The notes beneath the pieces were generated by a model. It did not search any database. It worked only from the letters and a program-made list of their open reading frames with translations, and was not told the DNA's origin. Made by a program: the position numbers and the translations under genes. This document shows, piece by piece, positions 8,137 through 17,743 of a DNA stretch of 64,000 bases; position 1 is the stretch's first letter; each line of letters opens with the position of its first letter. Source of the stretch: Caldilineaceae bacterium (GTDB lineage: Bacteria; Chloroflexota; Anaerolineae; Caldilineales; Caldilineaceae); NCBI GenBank assembly GCA_022824025.1, contig JAJEBF010000021.1, positions 1 through 64,000 of the forward strand, given 5' to 3'.

Positions 8137-9225
8137 TCATACGCGATGCTCTTCAAGCGCTTCCCAGTCGAATTCCACGCCATGTCCGGCTCTATCCGGC
8201 GCGACAGCCTCCCCCTCTTCAATTCTCAACGGATGCCGAATGAAGCGGTCTAACCCAAAACCATGCGCCTCCAGGTAGGAACTGTTTGGGACCGCGGCCA
8301 GCAAATGAACCTGGAGGTCGTGAACCCCGTGCGTTGTCACCGGCAGGTTGCAGGTTTCTGCCAGATGAGCGACCTTCAGCCAGGGCGTCACGCCGCCTAA
8401 AGTCGCTACGTCCGGCTCCGGAAAGGAGATTGCGCCATGCTGTATCATCTGCTGAAACTCGTACACCGTATGGAAATTCTCGCCGGTCGCAATGGGCAGT
8501 CCCCCCTCACGCGCAATGCGAGCGTGGCCGGCCACGTCATCCGGAATCGTCGGCTCCTCCAACCAGAACAATCCCAAAGGCGCCAACCCCCGCGCCGCTC
8601 GAATCGCCTCGTCCACCCGCCACCGCATGTTCGCGTCTGCCATCAAAGGGAAGTCCGACCCCAAATGGCTGCGCATCGCAGCGACTCGCTCGACGTCCTC
8701 AGACAAACGCTCGCGCCCGACCTTCATTTTTATGGCCCGAAAGCCTTGGGCCGTGAAGCTGTCAGCCTGCGCTAGCAGCGCCTCAAGCGAAAACTGTAAG
8801 TCAATTCCGCCGGCGTATACCGGAACCCGCGGATCGTGCCCCCCCAACAGCCGCCACCACGGCTCGCCGCTGGCCCGGCCCCGCAAATCCCACAGCGCGA
8901 TGTCCAACGCAGCCATGGCAAAGGAGGCCGCGCCCCCCCGCCCAACAAAATGCACGTGCCACCACATTCGTTCCCACAGGCGCTCAATTCGGTCGCCTTC
9001 CTCGCCCACAAGCGCCGGCGCCAGGTCATCACGAACCATCGCCTCAATTGCGCTTCCCCCAATGTCCCCCACCGAATACGTATAGCCCATCCCCTCCAAC
9101 CCGCCGGCCGTCTGAATGCGCGCGACGATAAGCCCGAAATGGGATATGTCCCCGTGTGTGGAGTCCGACAGGACCACAGGCAGAGGTATGCGGTAGTGGT
9201 CGGTGAGGACCTCTGTTATTCTCAT
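8137..9225 (-). CDS. Mandelate racemase/muconate lactonizing enzyme-family protein
   Basis: A 362-residue enolase-superfamily enzyme. Visible catalytic elements are the KxK lysines in FRAIKMKVG, the metal ligands in LMADANMRW (Asp), FWLEEPTIP (Glu) and ATGENF (Glu), and a C-terminal histidine in VTTHGVHDL. The KxK plus late His pattern belongs to the mandelate-racemase subgroup, which abstracts the alpha proton of a carboxylate for racemisation, epimerisation or dehydration of acid sugars. A GTG lies three bases upstream of the chosen ATG; both are reachable from the GGGAG ribosome binding site. The upstream epimerase gene ends only six bases before, so they are translationally coupled. Substrate unknown. 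Confidence 0.85.
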   Translation of the reverse strand: MRITEVLTDHYRIPLPVVLSDSTHGDISHFGLIVARIQTAGGLEGMGYTYSVGDIGGSAIEAMVRDDLAPALVGEEGDRIERLWERMWWHVHFVGRGGAASFAMAALDIALWDLRGRASGEPWWRLLGGHDPRVPVYAGGIDLQFSLEALLAQADSFTAQGFRAIKMKVGRERLSEDVERVAAMRSHLGSDFPLMADANMRWRVDEAIRAARGLAPLGLFWLEEPTIPDDVAGHARIAREGGLPIATGENFHTVYEFQQMIQHGAISFPEPDVATLGGVTPWLKVAHLAETCNLPVTTHGVHDLQVHLLAAVPNSSYLEAHGFGLDRFIRHPLRIEEGEAVAPDRAGHGVEFDWEALEEHRV

Positions 9226-9231
9226 CACTCT

Positions 9232-10089
9232 TCAGTCTCCCAAGATTGGCATCTGCGGGACAAACCCCAGCTCTGCTTCAATTCGCGAAATGTCATACAC
9301 TGGATCCCTTTCGTGCCCAGGCCGCTCATAGTGCGAAAAGTCAAGCTCTTCGGCATCGCTGCCGTACCAGGCACGCATCAGCTCCGGCACAGGCACGGCA
9401 ACGCACGCCTGACTGCCCACGGCATTCAATATGCGCACGCCCGGCTTGAGCGGCGCCTCCACCGCGGCCAGCAGGCATCGTACAGTGTCGCTCAAACGCA
9501 GAATCGAAATCCTACCCATCCCCCACTGTGGAACCGGACCGGGCTCCAGCGGCGTTAGCGCACGGTCGTCGGGAGCGATGCTTGCCAGCCTCAAATTGAT
9601 GAAATCCAGCCTCTCATTCTGTCTGGAAAGGTAACGGGTCACCTCCTCCATCAGATACTTGGTGAACCCATACCCATCGCGATCCAGGCACGGGTGTTCA
9701 TCCGGCATCGGAAGCTGCTGCGGCCGGAAGTCGACCGACTGCATGCCAACCGCCGCGATCGAGCTCGCCAGAACGAACTTCCTGCACCCGCGCTCGATGA
9801 GGTAACGTAACAGGTGATGCGTGCCCGCCACATTGACTCGCAGTCCCTCTTCTTCAGAACACCCTCCCGTCACGGCGGCAAGATGGACCAGGGCGTCGAT
9901 GCCGCCGTGTTCGTCCAGCATTCGCAACGCCTTCGGGTCAGAAAAATCGCCGACTAGCGCCGTTCCACCTTCTATTTCTGTCGGCTTCCGGGAAAGGCAA
10001 ATGGGTTCGTGAGCCTCGTCGACCGCAATCGCCTTTGCCAGCGTTCTACCGATAAACCCGCTTGTGCCGGTAATTAAGATCCTGCTCAT
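9232..10089 (-). CDS. NAD-dependent epimerase/dehydratase (extended SDR)
   Basis: A 285-residue extended short-chain dehydrogenase. The N-terminus has the dinucleotide-binding motif ILITGTSGFIGRTLA, an Asp in VGDFSD that would contact adenine, the LVHLAAVTGG strand, the catalytic serine region ASSIAAVG, and the YGFTK form of the YxxxK catalytic motif. Such proteins act on nucleotide sugars or, in catabolic clusters, on uronic or aldonic acids (uronate dehydrogenase-like). It is sandwiched between an MDR dehydrogenase and an enolase-superfamily gene, which favours the catabolic reading. The stop codon is within a few bases of the next start. Exact reaction unknown. Confidence 0.8.
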   Translation of the reverse strand: MSRILITGTSGFIGRTLAKAIAVDEAHEPICLSRKPTEIEGGTALVGDFSDPKALRMLDEHGGIDALVHLAAVTGGCSEEEGLRVNVAGTHHLLRYLIERGCRKFVLASSIAAVGMQSVDFRPQQLPMPDEHPCLDRDGYGFTKYLMEEVTRYLSRQNERLDFINLRLASIAPDDRALTPLEPGPVPQWGMGRISILRLSDTVRCLLAAVEAPLKPGVRILNAVGSQACVAVPVPELMRAWYGSDAEELDFSHYERPGHERDPVYDISRIEAELGFVPQMPILGD

Positions 10090-10214
10090 TCAAATGCGCT
10101 CCCTTTTTCGGCCAGCCGCCTCTGTGTGCTGCCGTCGTCCAAACTCACTGCCTTCCCGGTCCCTCAATTTCCGTCAGCCCTTCGGCGCTTCCGACCTGAG
10201 AAACGCCCCCTTAC

Positions 10215-11222
10215 TCAGTTCCAGCGGATCACTGCGCCGAGCAGGTCAGGGATCTTGTCGCTGTGAATGTCGGCATACAGCGCCGGCGCCTCTTCAGCCG
10301 TCACGCGGTGGGTTATCGTCTTCTCCCAGGGTATGGCGCCGGTAGCGATGTTGCGCAGTACGGCTTCCCTGCAAGGCGCCAAGCCATCGTTGCAGGGAAA
10401 GTACGCCGTCAACTGCCGGGCGTGCGGTACAAGAAAATTGAACGAAATGGGCGCCTTTCCATAGTTGCCGAGAAAAACGAACTTCCCGTGCAACTGGGCA
10501 AGCGGAAAGGCCAGGTCTAAGCAAGAGGGAATCCCGCTCCCCTCAAAAACCGCGTCGGCTCCCCCCGGCTGAATCGCCTCAACCCGCTCAATCAACTCAT
10601 TCGGGGAAAGACCCCTGGCGTCTATCACGTGCGCAGCCCCAAATTCAGTTGCCAGGTCAAGCCGTCGCGGGTTCAGGTCAATTGCGATGGTGACCGCGCC
10701 CCGCAGCCTGGCCGCTGCAAGCGCGCCCAAACCAATCAGACCGACCGCATGGAAAGCCACTACGTCGCCCATCTGAATGCCCGCCATGTCGACCGCGTTG
10801 TAGCCCACCGACGGCATGACAAACATTGAGCCCGTGTCGTCGTCGACGCCTTCAGGCAGCAGTTCGACTTCGGCATCCTCCGGTATGTGAGCGTATGAGG
10901 AGTGCGCGCCCGAACATATGGTGACCGGCTGGCCGTCGAGCACCATCGGGAGGTAACTGCGTCGGTAGTAAACCTTGTCCCCTGCATTGAACCTCGTTAC
11001 GCCTACACCAACGTCCTCGACGATACCAACGGCCTGGTAACCCGTGCAGACGGGAAAGGGACCGTAGTCGAGCTTCTGTCGAAAGACTGCAAACTCCGTT
11101 CCCACGCTTACGCCCGACCACAGGCACCGCACCCGAATATCAGCTTCCCCCAGCCTGGGAATGTCGAACTCCTGCAATGAAAACTGCTGCTCTTCCCTGC
11201 AAATGAGCGCGCTGCTCTTCAT
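10215..11222 (-). CDS. Medium-chain dehydrogenase (zinc-type alcohol dehydrogenase-like)
   Basis: A 335-residue MDR protein. The catalytic half contains WSGVSVGTEFAVFR and CTGYQAVGIVEDVG, and the Rossmann half has FHAVGLIGLGALAAARL followed by IAIDLNPRRLDLA, suggesting NAD. As in the dehydrogenase at 1862 the first zinc-ligand Cys is replaced by a serine/glycine-rich SVGTE motif, so the two are relatives with a modified metal site. The start at 11222 was preferred because a GGAGGG ribosome binding site precedes it; an upstream extension of 24 residues has no family resemblance. It is the first gene of the minus-strand cassette that runs to 7303. Substrate unknown. Confidence 0.75.
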   Translation of the reverse strand: MKSSALICREEQQFSLQEFDIPRLGEADIRVRCLWSGVSVGTEFAVFRQKLDYGPFPVCTGYQAVGIVEDVGVGVTRFNAGDKVYYRRSYLPMVLDGQPVTICSGAHSSYAHIPEDAEVELLPEGVDDDTGSMFVMPSVGYNAVDMAGIQMGDVVAFHAVGLIGLGALAAARLRGAVTIAIDLNPRRLDLATEFGAAHVIDARGLSPNELIERVEAIQPGGADAVFEGSGIPSCLDLAFPLAQLHGKFVFLGNYGKAPISFNFLVPHARQLTAYFPCNDGLAPCREAVLRNIATGAIPWEKTITHRVTAEEAPALYADIHSDKIPDLLGAVIRWN

Positions 11223-11696
11223 AGTGGTAACGTCCCTCCCCTCTACAGGCGCCGCCCAGCCTGCGGCGCAAACGGCAACCCCATCGGCACACATAACGCC
11301 GTAAATGGCTCCGGCTTCCAGTCAGAATACAAACGAGGGCAGAGTACTAAAGGTGCCCCAAACTGTCAATGCCACTTGCAACCCCTGCCCGCCTTTGGCC
11401 AACAGGAGGCATATGGCAAGGTTCATATACTGGCAGCCTGAATGCCTCGTGCCCGATTCCCCGGCGTCTGCCGCCCCACACAGGCAACAGGCCCGACCTG
11501 CCTCAGAGACAGACCCCATGTGTCATCGCGACTGACCCGTCTCCCGGTCTTCCGCTAGCCTGTTTCGGGACGCCTGAACTCTGGTATGCCCGTGCCTTCT
11601 GTGAGAGAATAAGCGCGGCCAATTGGCGGTCAGCCAAGCCTAAACTGTTCAAATCGCCCCACCGCAACACCTCGCGCTCTCTTCGGAGTGAACGCA
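11223..11696. other. Divergent intergenic region
   Basis: This stretch separates the minus-strand dehydrogenase from the plus-strand membrane glycosyltransferase and must carry both promoters. I see no gene with coding character, no clear inverted repeat and no confident -35/-10 pair. The GGAG just before 11697 is the ribosome binding site of the glycosyltransferase. Confidence 0.4.
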
Positions 11697-13868
11697 ATGC
11701 CTGGAAGCGCCGTTAAGCCTGATTCTGAAGCCGGCGAATCAACTCTTCATCCGCCAAGCCCCCGCAGTCGTCGACTGATCGTAGCGGGAATCACTGCGGT
11801 CCTGACTTTGGCTGTGCTGATGCTTCGCCTCTACCGCCTGGGTGAGCTGCCGGCAGGCATCCAGGTCAGCGAAGCCCTCAACGGAATCGACGCACTACGT
11901 GTCCTCAGAGGCGAGCACGCCGTCTTCTTCCCTTCCGAATTCAGCGGACACGAGGGACTGGTCGTTTACCTGATTGCCCTTTCGATCACCTTTTTGGGGC
12001 AAACTGATTTGGCGCTTCGTCTCCCCACAGCGCTGGCCAGCGCCTCAACCGTCTTTGTCGTCTTCTGGCTTGGGCGCCTGCTCTATGGTCGAGACGAGAA
12101 AGGCCTTGAAACGCCTTGGCGAGGAATCTTTATCGGCGGCGTCGGCGCCAGCCTGATGGCAGTCTCCATCGGCCAGACCGTCTTGGGGCGTACCGTCTTC
12201 AGAGCAAATCACCTGCTCCTTCTCCTCTCCCTCTGCTTGGCCCTCCTCTGGTGGGGATGGCGTGAACGCAGCTGGAAGACCGTGGCGCTTGCTGGTATCT
12301 GCGCCGGCCTCGTGCAATACACCTACATCCCCGCCCGCTTCACGCCATTCCTCTTCGTCGCCTTCGGCCTGAGCTTTCTGATCCCCCATCGCCCAGACAA
12401 AAGAGTCCGTGTCAACGCTGAACTTCCCTGGGTTCTGACCTTTGGGGTCGTGGCTTTCCTTGTCGCGGCTCCGATTCTCTTCTTCTTTCTCTTCAATCCG
12501 GAACACTTTTTTCTGCGCAGCAACTCGCTCTCTATTCTTAGCTCTGAAATCAACCGGGGAAACCCTTTGGGCGCCCTGTTTGACAACGTAATCGGGCATC
12601 TGGCAGCCTTCGGATTCAACGGCGATGTCAGTTGGCGTCACAATTTCAACGCCCTGCCCATGCTAAACCCTTGGGAAACCGCATTCTTCTGGCTCGGGGC
12701 GGCCGCCGCAATCTGGCAGTGGAAACGACCCGCCAGCCGGCTCATGCTCCTTTGGCTTGCCTTCCTACTCTTGCCCGCAGTAATCGCCAGAGACTATGAC
12801 CCTAATACGCTCAGAATGCTTGGCGCGACGCCTCCTGTCTATCTGCTCACAGCCTTTGGTCTTTGGGAAGCCTTCCAATTCGCTTCGAATCGCTACTTCC
12901 CCACCAAAATCCGAGAAGGAGCGCTTGCCTTGTCAGCTGTCCTGACAGGCGTAATTCTGATTCAGGGACTAACGACCTTTCGCAACTACTTTGACATTTG
13001 GGCATTCGAACCAGGGGTTCAGTTCGCATACGAAGTCCCTTGGTCAGACTTCGCGCGTGCCCTTGAGGCCCAACCCTCGTCCGAGGGGGAGATTTACCTC
13101 ATCCCAGACACACTCGAGCACCCCAGTCTCGATTACATTTACACCGGAACTGCCTCCGTATTCTACTTTCAAAGAGACACAACGGACCTGTCCTATTTGG
13201 CAGACTCGATCCGATCCGCGCTCTCTCTCAAGGGAAACCTGACCAAAGTAAAGGTGGTTCAACTGAACAACATTCACGTTGGTTGGATAGGAAACGACAC
13301 CGGCCGCGTCGCCGTTTTGTTGCGCAAGTATGCCCAATATGAGAAGACCGAGACCTTTACCGATTTTCAAGTCCACAGTTTCACCAACATTTCTCTCAGT
13401 GAGCCATGGTCCTTCTACGACCACATAAATCCCTCAACGGTTTACTATGACGGGGGCATCACCCTGCTGGGCTTTGCCATCGGACAGGGTCGGGAAGAAT
13501 TCCCCGCCGACCAACCAGTGATCGTTGAGAAGGGCCTTCCAATTTGGATGGCGTTGAACTGGGAAGTCACGCCCGACGCGGCCGTCGACTACTCGATCTC
13601 TTTGCGGTTACAAAACAGCGTGGGAGAGGCTGTCTTTCAACACGATGAAACTCTGTGGAACCCGCTTCACCAGCCAACGAGCCTCTGGGATCCGGAGGAG
13701 AGGATAGACACATTGGTTCAATTCACCCCGCCGGCGGACATCCCCCCCGACAGCTACGAACTGAGACTGGTTGTGTACAATGTCGAAACACTGGTTCCCA
13801 CCGTGGAAGTAGGTGTATGGGAACCGGAGGCGACTCTTGCCGAAATCTCGCTGCAGGACAGTCGCTGA
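11697..13868 (+). CDS. GT-C type membrane glycosyltransferase (ArnT/PMT-like, family 39-like)
   Basis: A 723-residue protein. Residues about 25-420 form ten or more hydrophobic helices separated by short loops, with an early acidic loop (AGIQVSEALNGIDALRVLRG) in the place where GT-C enzymes carry their catalytic Asp/Glu after the first helix. The last 280 residues are soluble and extracytoplasmic, with beta-rich segments late in the protein (LPIWMALNWEVTPDAAVDYS). This layout fits polyprenyl-phosphate-sugar dependent transferases that glycosylate proteins or lipids at the outer face of the membrane. The ATG at 11697 has GGAG at the right distance; a GTG nine bases earlier would put the site inside the gene. 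It stands alone between divergent and downstream unrelated genes. Confidence 0.7.
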   Translation: MPGSAVKPDSEAGESTLHPPSPRSRRLIVAGITAVLTLAVLMLRLYRLGELPAGIQVSEALNGIDALRVLRGEHAVFFPSEFSGHEGLVVYLIALSITFLGQTDLALRLPTALASASTVFVVFWLGRLLYGRDEKGLETPWRGIFIGGVGASLMAVSIGQTVLGRTVFRANHLLLLLSLCLALLWWGWRERSWKTVALAGICAGLVQYTYIPARFTPFLFVAFGLSFLIPHRPDKRVRVNAELPWVLTFGVVAFLVAAPILFFFLFNPEHFFLRSNSLSILSSEINRGNPLGALFDNVIGHLAAFGFNGDVSWRHNFNALPMLNPWETAFFWLGAAAAIWQWKRPASRLMLLWLAFLLLPAVIARDYDPNTLRMLGATPPVYLLTAFGLWEAFQFASNRYFPTKIREGALALSAVLTGVILIQGLTTFRNYFDIWAFEPGVQFAYEVPWSDFARALEAQPSSEGEIYLIPDTLEHPSLDYIYTGTASVFYFQRDTTDLSYLADSIRSALSLKGNLTKVKVVQLNNIHVGWIGNDTGRVAVLLRKYAQYEKTETFTDFQVHSFTNISLSEPWSFYDHINPSTVYYDGGITLLGFAIGQGREEFPADQPVIVEKGLPIWMALNWEVTPDAAVDYSISLRLQNSVGEAVFQHDETLWNPLHQPTSLWDPEERIDTLVQFTPPADIPPDSYELRLVVYNVETLVPTVEVGVWEPEATLAEISLQDSR

Positions 13869-14222
13869 GGCCAGGCGTGGTCCCCCAGACGTGATGAAGC
13901 CAGCATTTGTGCCTTTGCCCTTGGTTGCATGGCTCAAAAACACGCCTGGCGGACTGGAAAAGACATGCCGGAGCGCCTACAGTTTCCCTTCTGAACTGGC
14001 AAAATGCACTTGCGAATGATATAATCGGCACGTCCATAGGATGAAATGGCAAGCGCTGTTTCCCGGTGCGCCGCAGGATTTCCCAGCTCACCTAATTTTC
14101 TCGAATGCGGACATTTCTGGGCCAAACACTGTGATCGCCCGGTAGTCCATTATGCAAGGAAGAGTGACCAGGCTGCCTCCGGACGTGCCCCTTGCGGCGC
14201 GAATTCTTAGAGAGGGCTTTGT
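13869..14222 (+). promoter_or_regulatory. Intergenic region with candidate promoter upstream of the folate pair
   Basis: No gene is visible here. A perfect TATAAT lies at 14020-14025, preceded at 18 bases by CTGGCA (13996-14001, four of six -35 positions). That would give a leader of about 190 bases before the GTG start at 14223. The leader has no structure I recognise. Confidence 0.4.
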
Positions 14223-14870
14223 GTGACTGAATTGAGCACTGCAAAAACTCCCATCAGAACATTTCTTAACGAACTGGCGGCAGGAGAGTCTACGCCGGGC
14301 GGCGGCGCGGCTGCCGCCCTTACCGGATGCCAGGCCGCCGCGCTGCTGAGCATGGTCTTGAACTTTACCGTGGGACGGAAAAAGTACGCAGCCGTAGAGG
14401 CGGAGATGCAACAGCTTCTGCTCCGGACGGAAGACCTGCGAGTCAGACTCCTGACTTTGGCCGACGAGGACGCCGAGGCATTTGGCGCGGTCGCCGCCTG
14501 CTATGCCATGCCGCGCAAGACCGACGCAGAAAAGACTGCCCGCGCAAACGCCATGCAGCAGGCCCTGCGCGGGGCTGCCGCGGTGCCCTTTACGATCGCC
14601 TCGCTTTGTGGCGAACTCCTTGAATTAACGCCTCCAATTGCAGAAAAAGGCAATGCAAACGTGGTCAGTGACGCCGCGACCGCCGCACACCTGGCCCATT
14701 CCGCCCTGCTCAGCGCGCTCGTCAACGTAGACATAAATCTCAAATTCATGAAAGATGAGACCTTTGTGGCAGAAATGGAAAAAAAGGTGACGGCTTTGAA
14801 AGCGTCTGCCGAGACCCACTATGAGACCTCCCGCGCTGCAAGCGCAACCGTCTTAGGTGTCCCGATATGA
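14223..14870 (+). CDS. Cyclodeaminase/cyclohydrolase family protein (FchA-like)
   Basis: A 215-residue all-helical protein of the family that includes formiminotetrahydrofolate cyclodeaminase and the methenyl-tetrahydrofolate cyclohydrolase FchA. Family marks are the glycine-rich [20 protein letters not shown] near residue 24, the TVGRKKY segment, and [20 protein letters not shown] followed by NVDINL, which holds the active-site aspartate. The start is GTG with AGAGAGGG upstream. It overlaps folD by four bases (ATGA), so the products are made together. In organisms where FchA is known it converts methenyl- to 10-formyl-tetrahydrofolate, and the altered FolD next door makes that role attractive here. 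A histidine-degradation role is the alternative, but no hut genes are nearby. Confidence 0.8.
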   Translation: MTELSTAKTPIRTFLNELAAGESTPGGGAAAALTGCQAAALLSMVLNFTVGRKKYAAVEAEMQQLLLRTEDLRVRLLTLADEDAEAFGAVAACYAMPRKTDAEKTARANAMQQALRGAAAVPFTIASLCGELLELTPPIAEKGNANVVSDAATAAHLAHSALLSALVNVDINLKFMKDETFVAEMEKKVTALKASAETHYETSRAASATVLGVPI

Positions 14871-15733
14871 GCGCGCAACTCCTGCAAGGGAGAGATATCG
14901 CCGGCGCCTTGCAGAGCGAACTCGCCGCAAAGTTCTCAGAGTCGGAAGCCAGGACCGGCGCCCGCCCAACGCTGGCCGCCTTTCAGGTCGGAGCCGACCC
15001 AGCAGCTGCCGGCTACCTGCGCGCCATTCGCCGCGCCTGCCAGGCCGTCGGCGCCGACCTGAGGCCAGTAGTGCTGGATGGTGGCTGCAGCCAAGCCGAA
15101 GTCCAGACAGCGCTGGCCGACCTGAACAGTGACAGCGCCGTACATGGAATCATGATTCTGGAGCCCCTGCCCGGTCACATTGACGATACCCGGCTCGTTG
15201 AATTGCTGGAGCCTGCGAAAGACGTTGACGGCGTCCATCCACTGAACGCAGGCCGCCTTGCCGCGCAGCGTCAACCGCACTTCGTGCCTGCCACCCCCGC
15301 GGGCGCCATCGCCCTGTTGGAGGATGCCGGCGTCGATTTTAAGGGGAAAAGCGCAGTTGTGATTGGCCGCAGCGACATCGTCGGAAAGCCGATGGCTCTC
15401 CTGCTCCTTCACCGGCATTGCACTGTTACGATTGCCCACAGCCGCACAGAGAATCTTCCCGCCGTTGCCCGGCAGGCAGACATCTTGTGTGTAGCGGTTG
15501 GTCAGCCTGAAATGGTCACGGGGACCTGGATCAAACCAGGGGCGGTAGTTGTAGATTTTGGTACCACTTACACGGGGGGATCACTTAAGGGGGACTGCGA
15601 TCAAGAGAGCGTCCAAGAAGTCGCCGGAATGATGACACCTGTGCCGGGCGGCACAGGTCCCGTGACAAACGTGATGTTGATGCAAAATCTCTGGAAGGCA
15701 TATAGTCGTCTTGGCGCAGCGGACGGCAACTAA
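14867..15733 (+). CDS. folD: FolD-like methylenetetrahydrofolate dehydrogenase with altered cyclohydrolase site
   Basis: A 288-residue FolD homologue that aligns without gaps to the E. coli enzyme over at least the first 121 residues as recalled. The NADP-binding turn [14 protein letters not shown], the [13 protein letters not shown] block (Asp121 kept) and the C-terminal [11 protein letters not shown] signature are present. The catalytic lysine of the YxxxK motif (Lys54 in E. coli) is isoleucine (YLRAIRRA), and the glutamine of VQLPLP (Gln98) is leucine, with a glutamate next to it (ILEPLP). From studies of the human enzyme this lysine is needed for cyclohydrolase activity. The protein therefore probably works as a dehydrogenase only, with the coupled FchA-like protein doing hydrolysis. 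It overlaps the convergent RNase H-like gene by four bases. Confidence 0.85.
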   Translation: MSAQLLQGRDIAGALQSELAAKFSESEARTGARPTLAAFQVGADPAAAGYLRAIRRACQAVGADLRPVVLDGGCSQAEVQTALADLNSDSAVHGIMILEPLPGHIDDTRLVELLEPAKDVDGVHPLNAGRLAAQRQPHFVPATPAGAIALLEDAGVDFKGKSAVVIGRSDIVGKPMALLLLHRHCTVTIAHSRTENLPAVARQADILCVAVGQPEMVTGTWIKPGAVVVDFGTTYTGGSLKGDCDQESVQEVAGMMTPVPGGTGPVTNVMLMQNLWKAYSRLGAADGN

Positions 15734-16563
15734 TGGCCAAGGATTTCAACACTCTTCGCACGCGGGTGGTGACCCAGGTCGGCGCTGCCAAAAGTGCTGA
15801 GCAGTGCCTTCACTTTTTTCAGTCTGCCTTGCAGGCGCGGCTCCTTGCAATTCCACTTTCCCTGCACTTGATTGCAGACCAGGAGGGAGTCTCCGCGAAT
15901 GCTTAGAGATGCCATGCCAGGCTCGATCCCCTCCTCCGCCAGGCGCTCGCGAACGGCCTCCAGAGCCGCAATCAAGGTGTCGTACTCGGCCTCGTTGTTC
16001 GTATCCTTCTTCCCAAAGGTCAGCTGAACCACTTCACGAGGTAGCCCAGGCCATTCAAGCGCGAAGCTTCCATATCCTTGTCCGGGGTTTCCGCGGCTGC
16101 CGCCGTCGTATACGATACGTATCTGCTTTGCTGCCGAATCTTCTGGATTGTTTGAGTTGGCCGAGTGTGTCCCGCTCGAGTTCAGGCTCCCTTTGCCAGC
16201 TTCCTCGCCGCCCTCCATGGAGAATTGTCCAGTTGGAATGTGACGTTCAGCTGGCTTGGGAGGCTTCCGTCTTACCGGGGGCTCAACCGGCTCTTCGCCT
16301 CTTTCTCGAATCTTTGAAGGTACCGAGAGCGCTCGCAAAAGAGGTTCTCTGTCAGACAGCAAGTCCTCAGTCTCCAACAATCCCCTTGCTTTCATTTGAC
16401 GTAGCAACTGTCGCCTTCGGCCGGTTGAAAGCCTGCTAATCTGGATGACGAGTCCGTCCAAAGATAGGTCCAATTTTGTTCCGCCCCGCTGAACTTTACT
16501 GTAGGTTCTACGCCGGAAGAGTCCTGCCACTACCTGATTTGGGTTTGCTGTCCTGCGACCCAA
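15730..16563 (-). CDS. RNase H-like domain protein with N-terminal extension
   Basis: A protein of up to 277 residues. The C-terminal half (about 147-277) is an RNase HI fold: [19 protein letters not shown] with the first Asp (153), [13 protein letters not shown] with the Glu (191), and [18 protein letters not shown] with the second Asp (225). The last acidic ligand, normally an Asp in a 'N..AD.LAN' motif, is not seen; the protein ends in [10 protein letters not shown], where Glu273 could substitute. The N-terminal 110 residues are basic and low in complexity with no known domain. The longest frame starts with TTG at 16563; a TTG near residue 31 with a G-rich site upstream is an alternative, so the start is uncertain. 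The likely role is RNA/DNA hybrid cleavage, not proven. Confidence 0.7.
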   Translation of the reverse strand: MGRRTANPNQVVAGLFRRRTYSKVQRGGTKLDLSLDGLVIQISRLSTGRRRQLLRQMKARGLLETEDLLSDREPLLRALSVPSKIRERGEEPVEPPVRRKPPKPAERHIPTGQFSMEGGEEAGKGSLNSSGTHSANSNNPEDSAAKQIRIVYDGGSRGNPGQGYGSFALEWPGLPREVVQLTFGKKDTNNEAEYDTLIAALEAVRERLAEEGIEPGMASLSIRGDSLLVCNQVQGKWNCKEPRLQGRLKKVKALLSTFGSADLGHHPRAKSVEILGH

Positions 16564-16613
16564 TGATTCACCGTGCGAAGAGCCAACACAGTGTTCAAGT
16601 CCTTTGAGAGTTC

Positions 16614-17477
16614 TCAGGCCGGCTGAGCCTCTTTCGCTTCGGCTGCCTTAACTTTCTCCCACAGAAAGAGCAGGTTGGCTTGATGGAACTTCTGGACCAG
16701 ACCTCCCAGCGAGATCCTGGACCGTCCAAACTTCTCAACATCGTGGTTGAGCAACTCTTGTCTTGTCGCCCCTTCCGCATAGAGGCGGTCAACGAGCGCT
16801 TCGATGTCGTCCAAATACTGGATGCTATCCTCGATGCCAGGCGTAACCTCGCCTCGCAGGAGAATATCCCCATGCCCTTGCACGATGGTCTCCAAATTGA
16901 ATTCGTGCAAACTGTGCAAGGACTGCCTGAACTTATCGACATCGGCCAGTGGTGTGGCGATTACCGGCACAGGCATCATCAGATCACTGGCGAATAGCAC
17001 CTTTTCTTCGCGTACGTGTACGACACATACGTCCGGCCCAGGGCCTGGCGCGTGCATGATGTGAACAGTCTTGTCCCCCAGGCGAATGACCGAACCTTCG
17101 TTGAAAACAATCTTTGGCAGTCGAATCTCAACCCGCATCAACTCAGAAATGTGTTCTCTCGCCTCCTCCAAGGCAGTCCGCCCGAAGCGCACCAGCAAGT
17201 CTCGCGCGGACTCATGGGCGATTAGTTCAGCCTCAGGAAAGAGACAGGAGCCATATACGTGGTCCGCATGACTGATCGTATTGACGAGGTACCGAATCCC
17301 CGCCGGACAGAGTTGAGCGGCGAAGTCAATGATCTGCCTTGTTTCTGATGGAAACGGCAGCGTGTCGATTAAAATGCCCCCTTCAGGGGACACCACCAGC
17401 CCAGCGTTCACTTCTGCGTACACCTCACTGGTAAAGACCCACGTATCATCCGCAACTCGTGTACGCGTGATGGCCAC
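16614..17477 (-). CDS. MBL-fold metallo-hydrolase-like protein
   Basis: A 287-residue metallo-beta-lactamase-fold protein. The strand pattern [20 protein letters not shown], the metal loop [11 protein letters not shown] (70-73 His-Ala-Asp-His), [13 protein letters not shown], the bridging-ligand region LFASDLMMP and the late histidine in VQGHGDI are all in order. The first histidine of the HxHxDH motif is isoleucine (residue 68), so one site-1 zinc ligand is missing. Other family members with partly altered motifs exist, so it may bind one metal or use another residue. A C-terminal helical tail (residues about 225-287) extends beyond the core. It lies 50 bases upstream of the RNase H-like gene on the same strand. 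Substrate unknown. Confidence 0.8.
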   Translation of the reverse strand: MAITRTRVADDTWVFTSEVYAEVNAGLVVSPEGGILIDTLPFPSETRQIIDFAAQLCPAGIRYLVNTISHADHVYGSCLFPEAELIAHESARDLLVRFGRTALEEAREHISELMRVEIRLPKIVFNEGSVIRLGDKTVHIMHAPGPGPDVCVVHVREEKVLFASDLMMPVPVIATPLADVDKFRQSLHSLHEFNLETIVQGHGDILLRGEVTPGIEDSIQYLDDIEALVDRLYAEGATRQELLNHDVEKFGRSRISLGGLVQKFHQANLLFLWEKVKAAEAKEAQPA

Positions 17478-17743
17478 TCGCCACTTCCCTTTCCCACTTG
17501 ATTGCTTAGTTTAGTCGCCGAAAACTCAAGTATAGCACAGAGGAAGAACAAGGGAAAAGGTGGAGCGGATATAGTTCCCTCGAAGTGAGAGCGTTTCAAG
17601 AGGGTGTTTTCCGAGAGGAGAGGAAGCAGGCAACTTATTCAGTAGCTTGCGGCCAACTGTGGCCGAAAGGTGGTCCCCTTCAAGCCTGCCCCGCGAAGAA
17701 CTTGCAGCAGAGTTTCCTGATTGTTGCGTATGCTGTTCCTCTA

